Shown here: positions 1-7,853 of the stretch, piece after piece
How the letters are laid out: the number at the start of each line of letters is the position of its first letter
Position numbering within the stretch: the first letter of the stretch is position 1
Made by a program: the position numbers and the translations under genes
NCBI GenBank assembly: GCA_020634165.1
Contig: JACKCF010000002.1
Coordinates: 558,001-622,000 of the forward strand
Source: Anaerolineaceae bacterium
GTDB lineage: Bacteria; Chloroflexota; Anaerolineae; Aggregatilineales; Phototrophicaceae
DNA: 64,000 nt
Reading direction: 5' to 3'
Notes under the pieces: model-generated
Database searches by the model: none
Seen by the model: only the letters and a program-made list of their open reading frames with translations
What the model was told of the DNA's origin: nothing

Positions 1-151
1 GGCAAACAGTGCCAGGACTTCACGCAATAGCTGTTAGCAGTTTGAGCAAGACTGAGTATAGTGTGGTGCGGCATCCCTATCAAATCAATGGGCGCCGATT
101 GGCTATTATGACCCCTGATAGACAAACTTACCCAATCCCTTACTTATAGCT

Positions 152-167
152 CGTGACATTTGTCACT
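152..167. promoter_or_regulatory. Crp/Fnr-like palindrome upstream of XRE regulator
   Basis: The sequence CGTGACATTTGTCACT contains GTGA-N6-TCAC, the half-site arrangement recognised by many Crp/Fnr-family proteins. It is one of five such palindromes in intergenic DNA of this window, and lies about 57 bases before the GTG start at 224. The binding protein is inferred, and no crp-like gene is in the window. Confidence 0.45.
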
Positions 168-189
168 GCCACACTTTTTGTCCATAATC

Positions 190-206
190 GTACACTTTAT
201 ATGTAC
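190..206. promoter_or_regulatory. Inverted repeat before XRE-cupin gene (possible autoregulatory site)
   Basis: GTACACTTTATATGTAC is a GTACA-N7-TGTAC inverted repeat ending 17 bases before the start codon at 224. HTH-cupin regulators often bind palindromes that overlap their own promoter. The site position fits that, but binding is inferred. Confidence 0.3.
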
Positions 207-223
207 AGCAAAGTGAGGACATT

Positions 224-808
224 GTGGGACACCCAGATCCAAGTGAGGTCGGCCCTGGCATCCGTGCAATTCGGGAAGAGCTTGGCCTGTCGCTGCGAGA
301 AGTTTCGGCGCGGGCGGGGCTTTCAGTTAATGCCATCAGCCGGATAGAACGTGGGGATAATTCGCCTACGGTGGCTTCGCTGCATATGATCGCCGAGGCG
401 CTTGGTGTTTCGATTACGGAGTTCTTCGTCAAACAGGCCGAGCAATCTGTGATCTATCTCCAGCCTGCGGACCGAGACCTGTCTGAATACGAGACAATGA
501 AGATCGAAAGCCTGGGCAGTGGTTTGCGCAACCAGCAGTTAGAGCCTTTCCTGATTACAGTGCAACCAGGCCATGCCGTCGATACCAAGCCGATCACCCA
601 TGCCGGACAGGAATTTGTCTACTGTCTTGAAGGGCGCATCTGCTACCGTGTCGGAGAAGATGCCTACCGGATGGAACCAGGTTGCAGCCTCCTGTTCGAT
701 GCTGGTCAGCCGCATTACTTCTGGAACAATTCAGACGCGCCTGCACGGCTTATCTTCGTTTTCCAGGCGGCATCTGGCGAACATATGACGCGACATGCAG
801 CGCCTTAG
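224..808 (+). CDS. XRE-family transcriptional regulator with C-terminal cupin domain
   Basis: A 194-residue protein. Residues about 10-65 form a Cro/C1-type helix-turn-helix (IRAIREELGLSLREVSARAG, then the recognition helix in VNAISRIERG). Residues about 115-185 form a cupin_2 barrel (HAGQEFVYCLEGR and the later FDAGQPHYFWNN) that probably senses a small ligand. This HTH-cupin layout is the PuuR/SutR-like class, which often controls amine, amino-acid or redox genes. The GTG start at 224 is chosen because GTGAGGA sits six bases upstream. Two palindromes lie in the promoter. The target is unknown; the next gene (874, a secreted SH3 protein) is co-directional 65 bases downstream. Confidence 0.85.
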   Translation: MGHPDPSEVGPGIRAIREELGLSLREVSARAGLSVNAISRIERGDNSPTVASLHMIAEALGVSITEFFVKQAEQSVIYLQPADRDLSEYETMKIESLGSGLRNQQLEPFLITVQPGHAVDTKPITHAGQEFVYCLEGRICYRVGEDAYRMEPGCSLLFDAGQPHYFWNNSDAPARLIFVFQAASGEHMTRHAAP

Positions 809-873
809 ATCTGCGTCGCGGCGGGTTTAACAGCGCCTCACAACTTAATAGTGTTTATCCTGGAGTTCATAAA

Positions 874-2163
874 ATGAAGATTTTTTGGATAGTGTGCCTT
901 GTTGCACTCCTCTTCGGCGTTCCTGTCTTGGCTCAGGAATCGACATGCACTGTGCCGAGCGAAGAGATCATCAGCACTGTGGTGGAAAGCTGCGCCGATC
1001 TTGAAGGCAATGTCGTTTGCTATGGCCAGCCCGATCTGGAAGTCATCGTTGATTGTGAAAGAGCACCAAGCTTTGAAGCAATAGGCCAGACCATGTCGTT
1101 GGAAGGCGTTTGCACAGCCCGGACGACAGGCGACGGGATTGCCGTCTTTAACCTTCAGCCGGAAATGGACAGCCTGACCCTGATAACCATCGGCGATGTG
1201 GAAATGCAAAATGTCGCCAGCAATGATGCCGGGACCACCCTGCCGCTGTTGGCTGATAGTGATGTCTATAGTGGACCAGGATCACATTTTGACGTGCTGG
1301 CCTCGCTGACAGAAGGGACAGAAGTCTTCATCAACGCCTGTAACTGCACCCATAACTGGCTGCGTATTGTCCGCGATGGCGGCGAGATTGGCTGGATTCC
1401 GACGCGCCGCGTGGATATAGATGACAGCCTGCTGCCAGAAGTCACTGCTGAGGAACCGCTCTATGACAATATGCAGAACTTCCTGCTGACGACTGCCGAA
1501 TGTGGCGGCGTTTTGATCCAGATGCACGAGGCCCCCGTGCCAGTCATCATTAATGGTGTCACCATTACGCTGGATTCAACCGCCTATGTACGGGCCGGTG
1601 CCGACTCGATGGAAATTGACCTGCTGGATGGGCAGGGCCACATCAGCAACGGCGAACGGACCGTGTATGCGCCCGCAGGTGCCCACATTTTGATTCCGCT
1701 GGATGAACATCGCGCTCCGACGGGCGACATGACCGTCGAGTTATATGAGCCGGAGCACATCGCATCCATACCCCTTGGTCTGGTATCGCAGTCGATTGAC
1801 CCCCTCGTTCTGCTGGATGCGACGCACCCCACCATCGTCGGCGTAGAAGAATGCAACGTCGTGTCAAACCTTGCCGATGAAGCCTGTCCGGTACAGTTCA
1901 TCAATCCTGATGGCGATGATATCGTGTCGCTGGAAGTCGAATTTGTCTATGCGGCTATCGGCGAGTGGGAAGAGAGCATCCATGAAGTACCGATGCTGCT
2001 GAATGGCACTATGCGCACAGGCGTCCTCGGCTGGGATGTGTCCTGCTCCTTGGGTGCAGAAAACTTCATCGGCCCCGTTGAGTGGCTGCTGACGCTGGAA
2101 GATGCTGCTGGCAATCGCAGTGAACCCTTCCTGGCGGCGTTCAACTGCGTGGATGGCAAATAG
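874..2163 (+). CDS. Secreted protein with bacterial SH3 domain
   Basis: A 429-residue protein with a clear Sec signal peptide (MKIFWIVCLVALLFGVPVLA, cleaved before QE). Residues about 115-175 resemble a bacterial SH3 domain (ADSDVYSGPGSHFDVLASL, then a WLRIV and GWIPTRRVDI block), a fold that often binds cell-wall or surface ligands. The rest is rich in acidic residues and cysteines (for example CNCTHNW and EECNVV) and suggests a beta-rich extracellular protein. An open frame extends upstream to 682, but the ATG at 874 has TGGAG seven bases before it and begins the signal peptide, so it is preferred. I recognise no enzymatic motif, and the function is unknown. Confidence 0.75.
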   Translation: MKIFWIVCLVALLFGVPVLAQESTCTVPSEEIISTVVESCADLEGNVVCYGQPDLEVIVDCERAPSFEAIGQTMSLEGVCTARTTGDGIAVFNLQPEMDSLTLITIGDVEMQNVASNDAGTTLPLLADSDVYSGPGSHFDVLASLTEGTEVFINACNCTHNWLRIVRDGGEIGWIPTRRVDIDDSLLPEVTAEEPLYDNMQNFLLTTAECGGVLIQMHEAPVPVIINGVTITLDSTAYVRAGADSMEIDLLDGQGHISNGERTVYAPAGAHILIPLDEHRAPTGDMTVELYEPEHIASIPLGLVSQSIDPLVLLDATHPTIVGVEECNVVSNLADEACPVQFINPDGDDIVSLEVEFVYAAIGEWEESIHEVPMLLNGTMRTGVLGWDVSCSLGAENFIGPVEWLLTLEDAAGNRSEPFLAAFNCVDGK

Positions 2164-2184
2164 GTTATAAGCAATCAGCTAATG

Positions 2185-2212
2185 GTAGTGGCAAGGCATG
2201 CCTTGCCACTAC
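2185..2212. repeat. Intergenic perfect palindrome with GCATGC centre (RCATGY family)
   Basis: A perfect 28-base palindrome beginning GTAGTGGCAAG and ending CTTGCCACTAC around a central GGCATGCC. It belongs to a family seen at 8917, 26344, 32805 and 43390, with different arm sequences but the same GTAG/CTAC ends and RCATGY centre. It lies just after the stop of the SH3 protein and may also act as its transcription end. Confidence 0.7.
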
Positions 2213-2273
2213 GCACATATTGCTCGCTGGTAACAATCAAATTCACTCTCATAGCAGGATTTTAGGGAAAGAA

Positions 2274-2304
2274 AAGAGGTGCAGTGTCGCGAGCTGCACC
2301 TCTT
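2274..2304 (-). terminator. Rho-independent terminator of the hox operon
   Basis: An 11-bp stem (AAGAGGTGCAG paired with CTGCACCTCTT) with a nine-base loop, followed on the minus strand by TTTTCTTT. It lies 30 bases past the stop of the maturation protease gene, as expected for the end of the hox transcript. Confidence 0.8.
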
Positions 2305-2334
2305 GATTTGGGGTTATACCTGCGCGCCGGGCGT

Positions 2335-2766
2335 TCAGTCGGCGAGCAAGCTCTGAATTGCAGAAACGGCCTGGGGAACTGCGGCCTCTACCGCCTCAGA
2401 AAGAGTGTCCCCCAGGTCAAACCAGGCCCCGGTGATCGTCACCAGGTAAGTTGTTGGGCATTGCCCATAGAGGTACTCGGTCAGGCGCAAGATCTGTGAG
2501 GGAGTAAGGGCGTGCGCATCACCGAGTTCTACTGCTGGTTGTAGCTGCTGCACCTGTATTTCACCCGCAACGCCTTCAATCGAGGCATCGACGAAGATGA
2601 CACGGTCGGCATCCGCCATAGACGAGGCGATTTCCGGCATGAGTTGGTGCGCCTGGATGACAGTCACATCCGTGTCGTCATACTGTGGTGCAAGGTGGTC
2701 AGCGATCAGCCAACCAATCCCGTCATCCTGGCGCATGGTGTTGCCGTAGCCGATGAGCAGCTTCAT
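2335..2766 (-). CDS. hoxW: Hydrogenase maturation protease (HyaD/HoxW family)
   Basis: A 143-residue protein starting MKLLIGYGNTMRQDDGIGW, the typical N-terminus of NiFe-hydrogenase maturation endopeptidases (GxGNxxxxDDGxG, with the acidic residues that ligate nickel). A second key region is VIFVDASIEG. These proteases remove a C-terminal extension from the large subunit after the nickel-iron centre is inserted. The gene follows hoxH by 19 bases and is last in the operon. The ATG at 2766 or the one at 2775 could be the start; neither has a strong ribosome-binding site. Assignment as HoxW rests on context. Confidence 0.85.
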   Translation of the reverse strand: MKLLIGYGNTMRQDDGIGWLIADHLAPQYDDTDVTVIQAHQLMPEIASSMADADRVIFVDASIEGVAGEIQVQQLQPAVELGDAHALTPSQILRLTEYLYGQCPTTYLVTITGAWFDLGDTLSEAVEAAVPQAVSAIQSLLAD

Positions 2767-2785
2767 AGCGTTCATTTCGTTCGGC

Positions 2786-4207
2786 CTAGTCGCGCTGGAG
2801 TACATCCAGCACATTGCCATTCTGATCCTTCAATTCAATATGCAGCGGCATCTGGCCGATAGCATGGGTCGAGCAGCTCAGGCAGGGGTCAAAGGTGCGG
2901 ATGACTGCTTCCACGCGGTTGAGCATACCCTCCTCTATTTTCCGGCCATCGACGAAACGCTTGGCGGTCTGGTAGACACCGCGATCCATCGCCATATTGT
3001 TGTGGCCAGTCGCGATAATCAAATTGGCCCAGGTGATGCCGCCGTATTCATCGACCTTATAGTGATGCAGCAGCGTGCCGCGCGGCGCTTCTGAGACACC
3101 AATGCCTTCGGCTGCGTTGACATTCGCCAGCGACTGCACATGGGTACTGAGAATATCAGGCGTGTTAAGCAGCTCTTCAATGCGCTCAATGCCGTAGAGA
3201 ATTTCAATCAGGCGGGTATAGTGGAAGTAGAACGATGACTGCCGTTCTTCCCAATCCAGCGACTGATATTCTTTGAGGGCTTCGTCGGCCAGGGGCGTTC
3301 CGGCACGGGTGGCCATATTCAGACGGGCCAGCGGACCGACGCGGTAGATGCCTTCAGGATAGCCAAGTGGCTTATAAAATGGCGACTTCAGGAACGAGTG
3401 ATCTTCCACCGCTTCGCCAATCGATTCCTGGTAGTGGCGCGGGTCGATGTCTTTGACGTGATTGCCGTCAGCATCGATGATGCGCAGCACGCCGTCATAG
3501 TGTTCCAGCGAGCCATCAGGATTAATCAGGCCCATGTACATGGTCGGGAAATTGGCGAAGACCTTGATTTCTTCGCGGTACTGGTCAATCAGCGGGATGA
3601 ACCATTTGAGGGCATCCAGCGTAATCTGCTTCACTTCGGGAATATCGGCCAGGATGGCTTCGCGCGCTTCCGGTGTCAGCGGGTCACTGACGCCACCAGC
3701 CACCACCCAATTGGGGTGAATGCGCTTGCCACTCAGGCGTTCGATCACCTGCTGACCAAACTGGCGCAGACGGACGCCATTACGAGCGAGCTGCGGGTCG
3801 GCTTCGTACATGCCGAAGATGTTGCGCTTGGCCGGGTCGGCATCCATGCCGAGCATGAGGTCCGGCGCGGAGAGATAGAACACGCTCAGGGCATGCGACT
3901 GGACCATCTGGGCAATGTTCAGGATTTTGCGCAGATTGACAGCCGTTACGGGAATGCGGACGGCGAGCAGTTCGTCACAGGCTTTGGCCGAGGCCACCAG
4001 ATGGCTGACGGGACAAATGCCGCAAATACGCGCCATCAGGGCGGGCATCTCACGGAAAGGGCGCCCTTCGGAGAATTTTTCAAAGCCACGCAACTGGGTC
4101 ACATGGAAGTGCGCGTTGGTGACGTCACCGTCATCATTGATTTCAATCGTGATTTTGCCATGCCCCTCAATACGGGTAACGGGGTCGATGGTGATGGTAT
4201 TGGTCAT
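2786..4207 (-). CDS. hoxH: Bidirectional NiFe hydrogenase large subunit HoxH
   Basis: A 473-residue catalytic subunit of the NAD-linked hydrogenase, which binds the NiFe(CN)2CO centre. Both metal motifs are intact: RICGICPVSH near residue 61 (RxCGxCxxxH) and DPCLSCSTH near residue 440 (DPCxxCxxH). The tail after STH, about 25 residues starting AIGQMPL, is the likely extension removed by the protease encoded next to it. N-terminal text TITIDPVTRIEGHGK is typical of group 3 enzymes. The ATG at 4207 is preceded by GGAGA. It follows hoxY by nine bases. Likely group 3d, inferred from the HoxEFUYH gene order. Confidence 0.95.
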   Translation of the reverse strand: MTNTITIDPVTRIEGHGKITIEINDDGDVTNAHFHVTQLRGFEKFSEGRPFREMPALMARICGICPVSHLVASAKACDELLAVRIPVTAVNLRKILNIAQMVQSHALSVFYLSAPDLMLGMDADPAKRNIFGMYEADPQLARNGVRLRQFGQQVIERLSGKRIHPNWVVAGGVSDPLTPEAREAILADIPEVKQITLDALKWFIPLIDQYREEIKVFANFPTMYMGLINPDGSLEHYDGVLRIIDADGNHVKDIDPRHYQESIGEAVEDHSFLKSPFYKPLGYPEGIYRVGPLARLNMATRAGTPLADEALKEYQSLDWEERQSSFYFHYTRLIEILYGIERIEELLNTPDILSTHVQSLANVNAAEGIGVSEAPRGTLLHHYKVDEYGGITWANLIIATGHNNMAMDRGVYQTAKRFVDGRKIEEGMLNRVEAVIRTFDPCLSCSTHAIGQMPLHIELKDQNGNVLDVLQRD

Positions 4208-4216
4208 ATGTCTCTC

Positions 4217-4744
4217 CTAACCGAAACGAGGCGAAACATCGGGCATCTGGCCATTGAGCAGCGCGACCAGTGCGTCACGAATCACAGGGCCGGGAGGCGG
4301 GCAGCCCGGCAGATAAATATCAACTGGCACAACAGTATGCACGGGCTGAATTTTCGGCAGCAGTTTTGGCACAACCAGGCTGGGAGGCCGCTGATTGACG
4401 TCGGCATTTTCAATGTAAGCCCGTTCTTCGACTGCCGCGACCGGATAACGATTGCGCATGGCCGGGACGTTGCCCGTAATCGCACAGTCACCCAGGGCCA
4501 GCAGCAGTTTGGTATGCTTACGAATCTTGATGATCTTGGCACGGTCATCAACGCTGCTGACGCCACCCTCGACCAGGGTCAGGTCCACCATGTCCGGGAA
4601 GTCTTTGTTATCGACCAGCGGGCTGTAAACCAGATCAATCTTATCAGCGATATCCAGCAGCACATGGTCAATGTCTAAAAATGACATGTGGCAACCGGAG
4701 CAGCCATCGAGCCATACGGTCGCGACTTTGACTTTATCAGGCAT
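4217..4744 (-). CDS. hoxY: NiFe hydrogenase small subunit HoxY
   Basis: A 175-residue small subunit that carries the proximal [4Fe-4S] cluster passing electrons from the NiFe site to the diaphorase. Ligand cysteines are visible in WLDGCSGCHMSF (residues about 14-17), in LALGDCAITGN and in YLPGCPPPGPVI. Its short length, without the distal cluster domain of uptake hydrogenases, is normal for HoxY. The start overlaps the end of hoxU by eight bases, so the two are translationally coupled. Confidence 0.95.
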   Translation of the reverse strand: MPDKVKVATVWLDGCSGCHMSFLDIDHVLLDIADKIDLVYSPLVDNKDFPDMVDLTLVEGGVSSVDDRAKIIKIRKHTKLLLALGDCAITGNVPAMRNRYPVAAVEERAYIENADVNQRPPSLVVPKLLPKIQPVHTVVPVDIYLPGCPPPGPVIRDALVALLNGQMPDVSPRFG

Positions 4745-5450
4745 TGTCCACCTCGCGCATTGTCTTCAGATAGGGTAAGAACTGGCCGTCTTTGACCATT
4801 TCGCCAACAGCGCGCGACTTCTTAAAGAGCGCACCTGTCGGGCACACCTGGACGCACTTCCCGCATTCGGTGCAGGTTTCTGAGAGTGCCCAGGGGGTGT
4901 TCAGGTCGGTGACGACTTTGGCTTCGATGCCGCGCCCGGAGACATCCCAGGTGTGCGCACCCTCGATTTCCGCACAGACGCGCACGCAGCGGGTACACAG
5001 GATGCAGCGATTGTGGTCGATGGCATAGCGATAGTGCGATACATCGACCTCTTTGGCCGGGAACATGTAATTCAGGCGGGTATGATCGACGCCCAGTTTT
5101 TCCGCCAGCCATTGCAGTTCGCAGTGACCATTAGCCACACATACCGAGCAGATATGATTGCCCTCAACAAAGAGCATTTCCAGGATCATACGGCGGTATT
5201 TTTGCAGGCGTTCGCTGTTAGTCGTGACTTCCATGCCTTCCTGGACGCGCGTGGCGCAGGCCGGCAGCAGCTTATTCGATCCCGCCACTTCCACCATGCA
5301 CAGGCGACAGGCACCCACAGGCTTCAGTCCGGCGATGTTGCACAGCGTCGGCAGGAAAATGTCATTTTCACGGGCGATTTCCAGAATCGTCTCGTCTTCA
5401 CGACCGCTGACATCCTGGCCATCAATTTTGAATGTCTTTACAGGCATCAT
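4737..5450 (-). CDS. hoxU: Hydrogenase diaphorase iron-sulfur subunit HoxU
   Basis: A 237-residue electron-transfer subunit related to the N-terminal part of NuoG. In order: a plant-type [2Fe-2S] domain (LCNIAGLKPVGACRLCMVEV and PACATRV), a His-Cys [4Fe-4S] motif (GNHICSVCVANGHCELQ), and a double [4Fe-4S] ferredoxin domain (CILCTRCVRVC and CTECGKCVQVCPTGAL). The start is placed at the ATG at 5450 because GGAGAC lies six bases upstream. A longer frame to 5504 would overlap hoxF. It connects HoxF with HoxY. Confidence 0.93.
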   Translation of the reverse strand: MMPVKTFKIDGQDVSGREDETILEIARENDIFLPTLCNIAGLKPVGACRLCMVEVAGSNKLLPACATRVQEGMEVTTNSERLQKYRRMILEMLFVEGNHICSVCVANGHCELQWLAEKLGVDHTRLNYMFPAKEVDVSHYRYAIDHNRCILCTRCVRVCAEIEGAHTWDVSGRGIEAKVVTDLNTPWALSETCTECGKCVQVCPTGALFKKSRAVGEMVKDGQFLPYLKTMREVDNA

Positions 5451-5460
5451 GTTTGTCTCC

Positions 5461-7071
5461 TCAGGCCGGTTCTTGGGCTGGCGCGATGCACTGCAAATAT
5501 TCATCGCGGAAGTATCGTAGGGTACTCATGACCGGATTCGGCGCCGATTGTCCCAGGCCGCACAGGCTGGTCTGGCTGACCATGTCGCACAGTTCTTCCA
5601 GCAGTTCGAGGTCTGCTTCCGTAGCTTCTTTATCGACGAAGCGCGTCAGCAGTTCGTGCATCTGGGCCGTACCCACACGGCATGGAATACATTTGCCGCA
5701 GGATTCATCCATGCAGAATTCCATGAAGTAACGCGCCACACTGACCATCGACGAGGTATCGTCCATGATGACCATACCGCCCGACCCCATGATCGAACCG
5801 AGTTCGCGCAGGGATTCATAATCAACTGGCGTGTCGAGGTGTTCCTGCGGGATGCAGCCACCGGAAGGGCCGCCTGTCTGGACCGCTTTGAACGCGCGTC
5901 CGTCGGGGATGCCGCCGCCGATGCCTTCAATAATCTGGCGCAGGGTGATGCCCATCGGCACTTCGATCAGGCCGACGCGGTTCACCTTGCCCGATAGCGC
6001 GAATACCTTGGTTCCGGCGCTCTTCTTGGTGCCGATGCCCGCGAACCATTCGCTGCCGTTAAGGATAATCGGTGCGATATTGGCAAATGTCTCGACATTA
6101 TTGATGAGGGTCGAATGCCCCCACAGGCCGCTCATGGCCGGGTACGGTGGGCGTGGGCGTGGATTGCCGCGCTGGCCTTCGATGGAGGCGATTAAGGCGG
6201 TTTCTTCACCGCAGACGAATGCGCCAGCACCCAGCCGTAGCTGCACGTTGAAGCTAAAGGGGGAATCGAAGATATTATTGCCGAGGAAACCCATCTTCTC
6301 CGCCTGACGGATGGCTTTCTTCAGGCGCTGGATGCCCAGACCATATTCCGCGCGCACATAGATATAGCCTTCTGTCGCGCCAACGGCATAAGCGGCAATC
6401 GCCATGCCCTCTAAGATGCGATGTGGGTCGCTTTCCATGATGCTGCGATCCATAAACGCGCCAGGGTCACCTTCATCACCATTGCAGACGATATATTTGA
6501 TGGTGTCGTCCATCTTGGCAACGGTGCTCCACTTAAGGCCCGTCGGATAACCAGCGCCGCCGCGTCCGCGCAGGCCGCTGGCTGTGACTTCTCTGAGGAC
6601 CTCAGTCGGGGTCATTTCCGTTGCCGCCTGGAACAGGGCACGATAGGCCCCGAATGCCAGCGCGGATTCAATTTCTTCTGGATCAATTTTGCCCGCATTG
6701 GACAGGACAACCCGCTGCTGCCCGATGAAGAAAGGACTATTTTGTGGTAAATGAATGCGCTTGACAGGTTCTTTTCCAAGATGATCGATGATGTCTGCCG
6801 AATCGCTGGGTTTAACGCTTTGGTAAAATTGATTGTCCGGTTCTGTTTTCATAATGGGGCCGTTGCCGCACAGGCCCAGGCACCCCACACCGGTGATTTT
6901 GCATTTATGTTCCAGGCCGCGCTCTTTGACTTCGGCTTCCAGCGCGTCGACGACTTTTTCGCTGCCGTAAGCGACACAGCCGAGGGCTGTACACACATTG
7001 ATGTGATGCTCGTAGGCACGGTGCTTATCGCGTTCTGCCTGGACGATTTGCTCAAATTCTTCACGATGCAT
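5461..7071 (-). CDS. hoxF: Hydrogenase diaphorase flavin subunit HoxF
   Basis: A 536-residue NADH-oxidising/NAD-reducing subunit, homologous to NuoF with an extra N-terminal thioredoxin-like ferredoxin domain (cysteines in CTALGCVAYG and GVGCLGLCGNGP). The Rossmann/NADH segment GLRGRGGAGYPTGLKW and FMN-binding VCNGDEGDPGAFMDR follow. The C-terminal [4Fe-4S] motif is ESCGKCIPCRVG with the fourth cysteine in SLCGLG. The start at 7071 (MHREEFEQ) overlaps the end of hoxE by 11 bases and has GGGAGAAG ten bases before it. All cofactor motifs appear intact. Confidence 0.95.
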   Translation of the reverse strand: MHREEFEQIVQAERDKHRAYEHHINVCTALGCVAYGSEKVVDALEAEVKERGLEHKCKITGVGCLGLCGNGPIMKTEPDNQFYQSVKPSDSADIIDHLGKEPVKRIHLPQNSPFFIGQQRVVLSNAGKIDPEEIESALAFGAYRALFQAATEMTPTEVLREVTASGLRGRGGAGYPTGLKWSTVAKMDDTIKYIVCNGDEGDPGAFMDRSIMESDPHRILEGMAIAAYAVGATEGYIYVRAEYGLGIQRLKKAIRQAEKMGFLGNNIFDSPFSFNVQLRLGAGAFVCGEETALIASIEGQRGNPRPRPPYPAMSGLWGHSTLINNVETFANIAPIILNGSEWFAGIGTKKSAGTKVFALSGKVNRVGLIEVPMGITLRQIIEGIGGGIPDGRAFKAVQTGGPSGGCIPQEHLDTPVDYESLRELGSIMGSGGMVIMDDTSSMVSVARYFMEFCMDESCGKCIPCRVGTAQMHELLTRFVDKEATEADLELLEELCDMVSQTSLCGLGQSAPNPVMSTLRYFRDEYLQCIAPAQEPA

Positions 7072-7564
7072 GATTGATCTTCTCCCGTACCATCGCAACG
7101 ACGTTGTCCGGGGTCAACCCGCTGACGACTTCACCATCCACCACCGCTACCGGAGCCTGGCCGCAGCCACCGACGCAGCGTGCGCTCAACAGGGCAAATT
7201 CGCTATCCGGGGTGATCTCGCCTTCTTCGATGCCGTAAGCCTCGCCCAGTGATTTAAGCATCTGGTCGCTGCCTTTGATGTAGCAGGCTGTTCCCAGGCA
7301 GATGACACAATTGTGCCGTGCCGGGGGTTTGAGGCTGAAGAAGTGATAGAAAGTGGCGACCCCGTAGGCTTTGCTCATAGGGACGTTTAAGCGTTGGGCT
7401 ACAAAACTCAGTGAAGCATCATCCAAAAAACCAAAGGCTTCCTGGACGGCGTGCAAGGTCTCGATCAGCGCATGGGGTTTGTACCCGTAACGCCGCATCG
7501 TCGCATTGATGATCCGCCACCGTTTATCATCAGAAGGTGGCGCGACTTCGACAGGCCTGACCAT
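7061..7564 (-). CDS. hoxE: Hydrogenase subunit HoxE ([2Fe-2S] thioredoxin-like)
   Basis: A 167-residue NuoE-like subunit. The [2Fe-2S] ligands are visible as CLGTACYIKG and CVGGCGQAP (C-x4-C and C-x3-C). The N-terminal helical region (LIETLHAVQEAFGFLDDASL, then VATFYHFFSLKP) matches the 24-kDa subunit family. The ATG at 7564 has CTGGAG eight bases upstream. It is first in the hox operon, and its upstream region to 7853 holds two Crp/Fnr-like palindromes. Confidence 0.94.
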   Translation of the reverse strand: MVRPVEVAPPSDDKRWRIINATMRRYGYKPHALIETLHAVQEAFGFLDDASLSFVAQRLNVPMSKAYGVATFYHFFSLKPPARHNCVICLGTACYIKGSDQMLKSLGEAYGIEEGEITPDSEFALLSARCVGGCGQAPVAVVDGEVVSGLTPDNVVAMVREKINHAS

Positions 7565-7600
7565 AGTTCACTCCAGCGTAAACTGATAACACAGCTTTAT

Positions 7601-7616
7601 TGTGACGGATTTCACA
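7601..7616. promoter_or_regulatory. Crp/Fnr-like site, hoxE-proximal
   Basis: TGTGACGGATTTCACA is a TGTGA-N6-TCACA palindrome centred about 44 bases before the hoxE start. That is probably too close to the start codon for simple activation and fits a repressing position. Confidence 0.6.
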
Positions 7617-7649
7617 ATCAATCATCGAGTGCCAATGTCTGTAGTTTCT

Positions 7650-7665
7650 TGTGACATCCTTCACA
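7650..7665. promoter_or_regulatory. Crp/Fnr-like site, hoxE-distal
   Basis: TGTGACATCCTTCACA is a second TGTGA-N6-TCACA palindrome 49 bases from the first. It lies in the 289-base gap shared with the divergent threonine dehydrogenase gene. Its position would suit activation of a hox promoter beginning near 7616. The regulator is not in this window. Confidence 0.6.
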
Positions 7666-7853
7666 AATGTCAGGCTGGACATCTATAGCTTTTTATGATG
7701 TCACCTCTAAGCTATTGGTTGGGGCTTATATGTGGATGAATTTGGTACAAATTGCCATAACCAGTGCCCTAGCGTGGCATACCGCTTATAAGGCATTCGA
7801 TGTAGGATGGGAGGTAAAGTATTGACTCTTTATTAGGAGCAAAAAAACCATCT

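Larger units (their letters stand above)
1..223. other. Left edge, no gene assigned
   Basis: I see no convincing complete gene here. A short frame on the minus strand starts near position 83 and runs off the left edge, and a plus-strand frame from the edge stops within 30 bases. Either could be a gene fragment, but neither can be named. The right half holds a GTGA-N6-TCAC palindrome and a GTACA-N7-TGTAC inverted repeat, listed separately, which look like the promoter of the downstream XRE-type regulator. Confidence 0.4.

Noticed and set aside
682..873. Upstream extension of the SH3 protein frame
   Set aside because: It overlaps the regulator gene; the signal peptide and ribosome-binding site mark 874 as the start.
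3398..4678. Long plus-strand frame of 426 codons over hoxH and hoxY
   Set aside because: Antisense to two genes with complete metal motifs. The product is of low complexity and His/Gln-rich, as frames opposite to GC-rich genes are.
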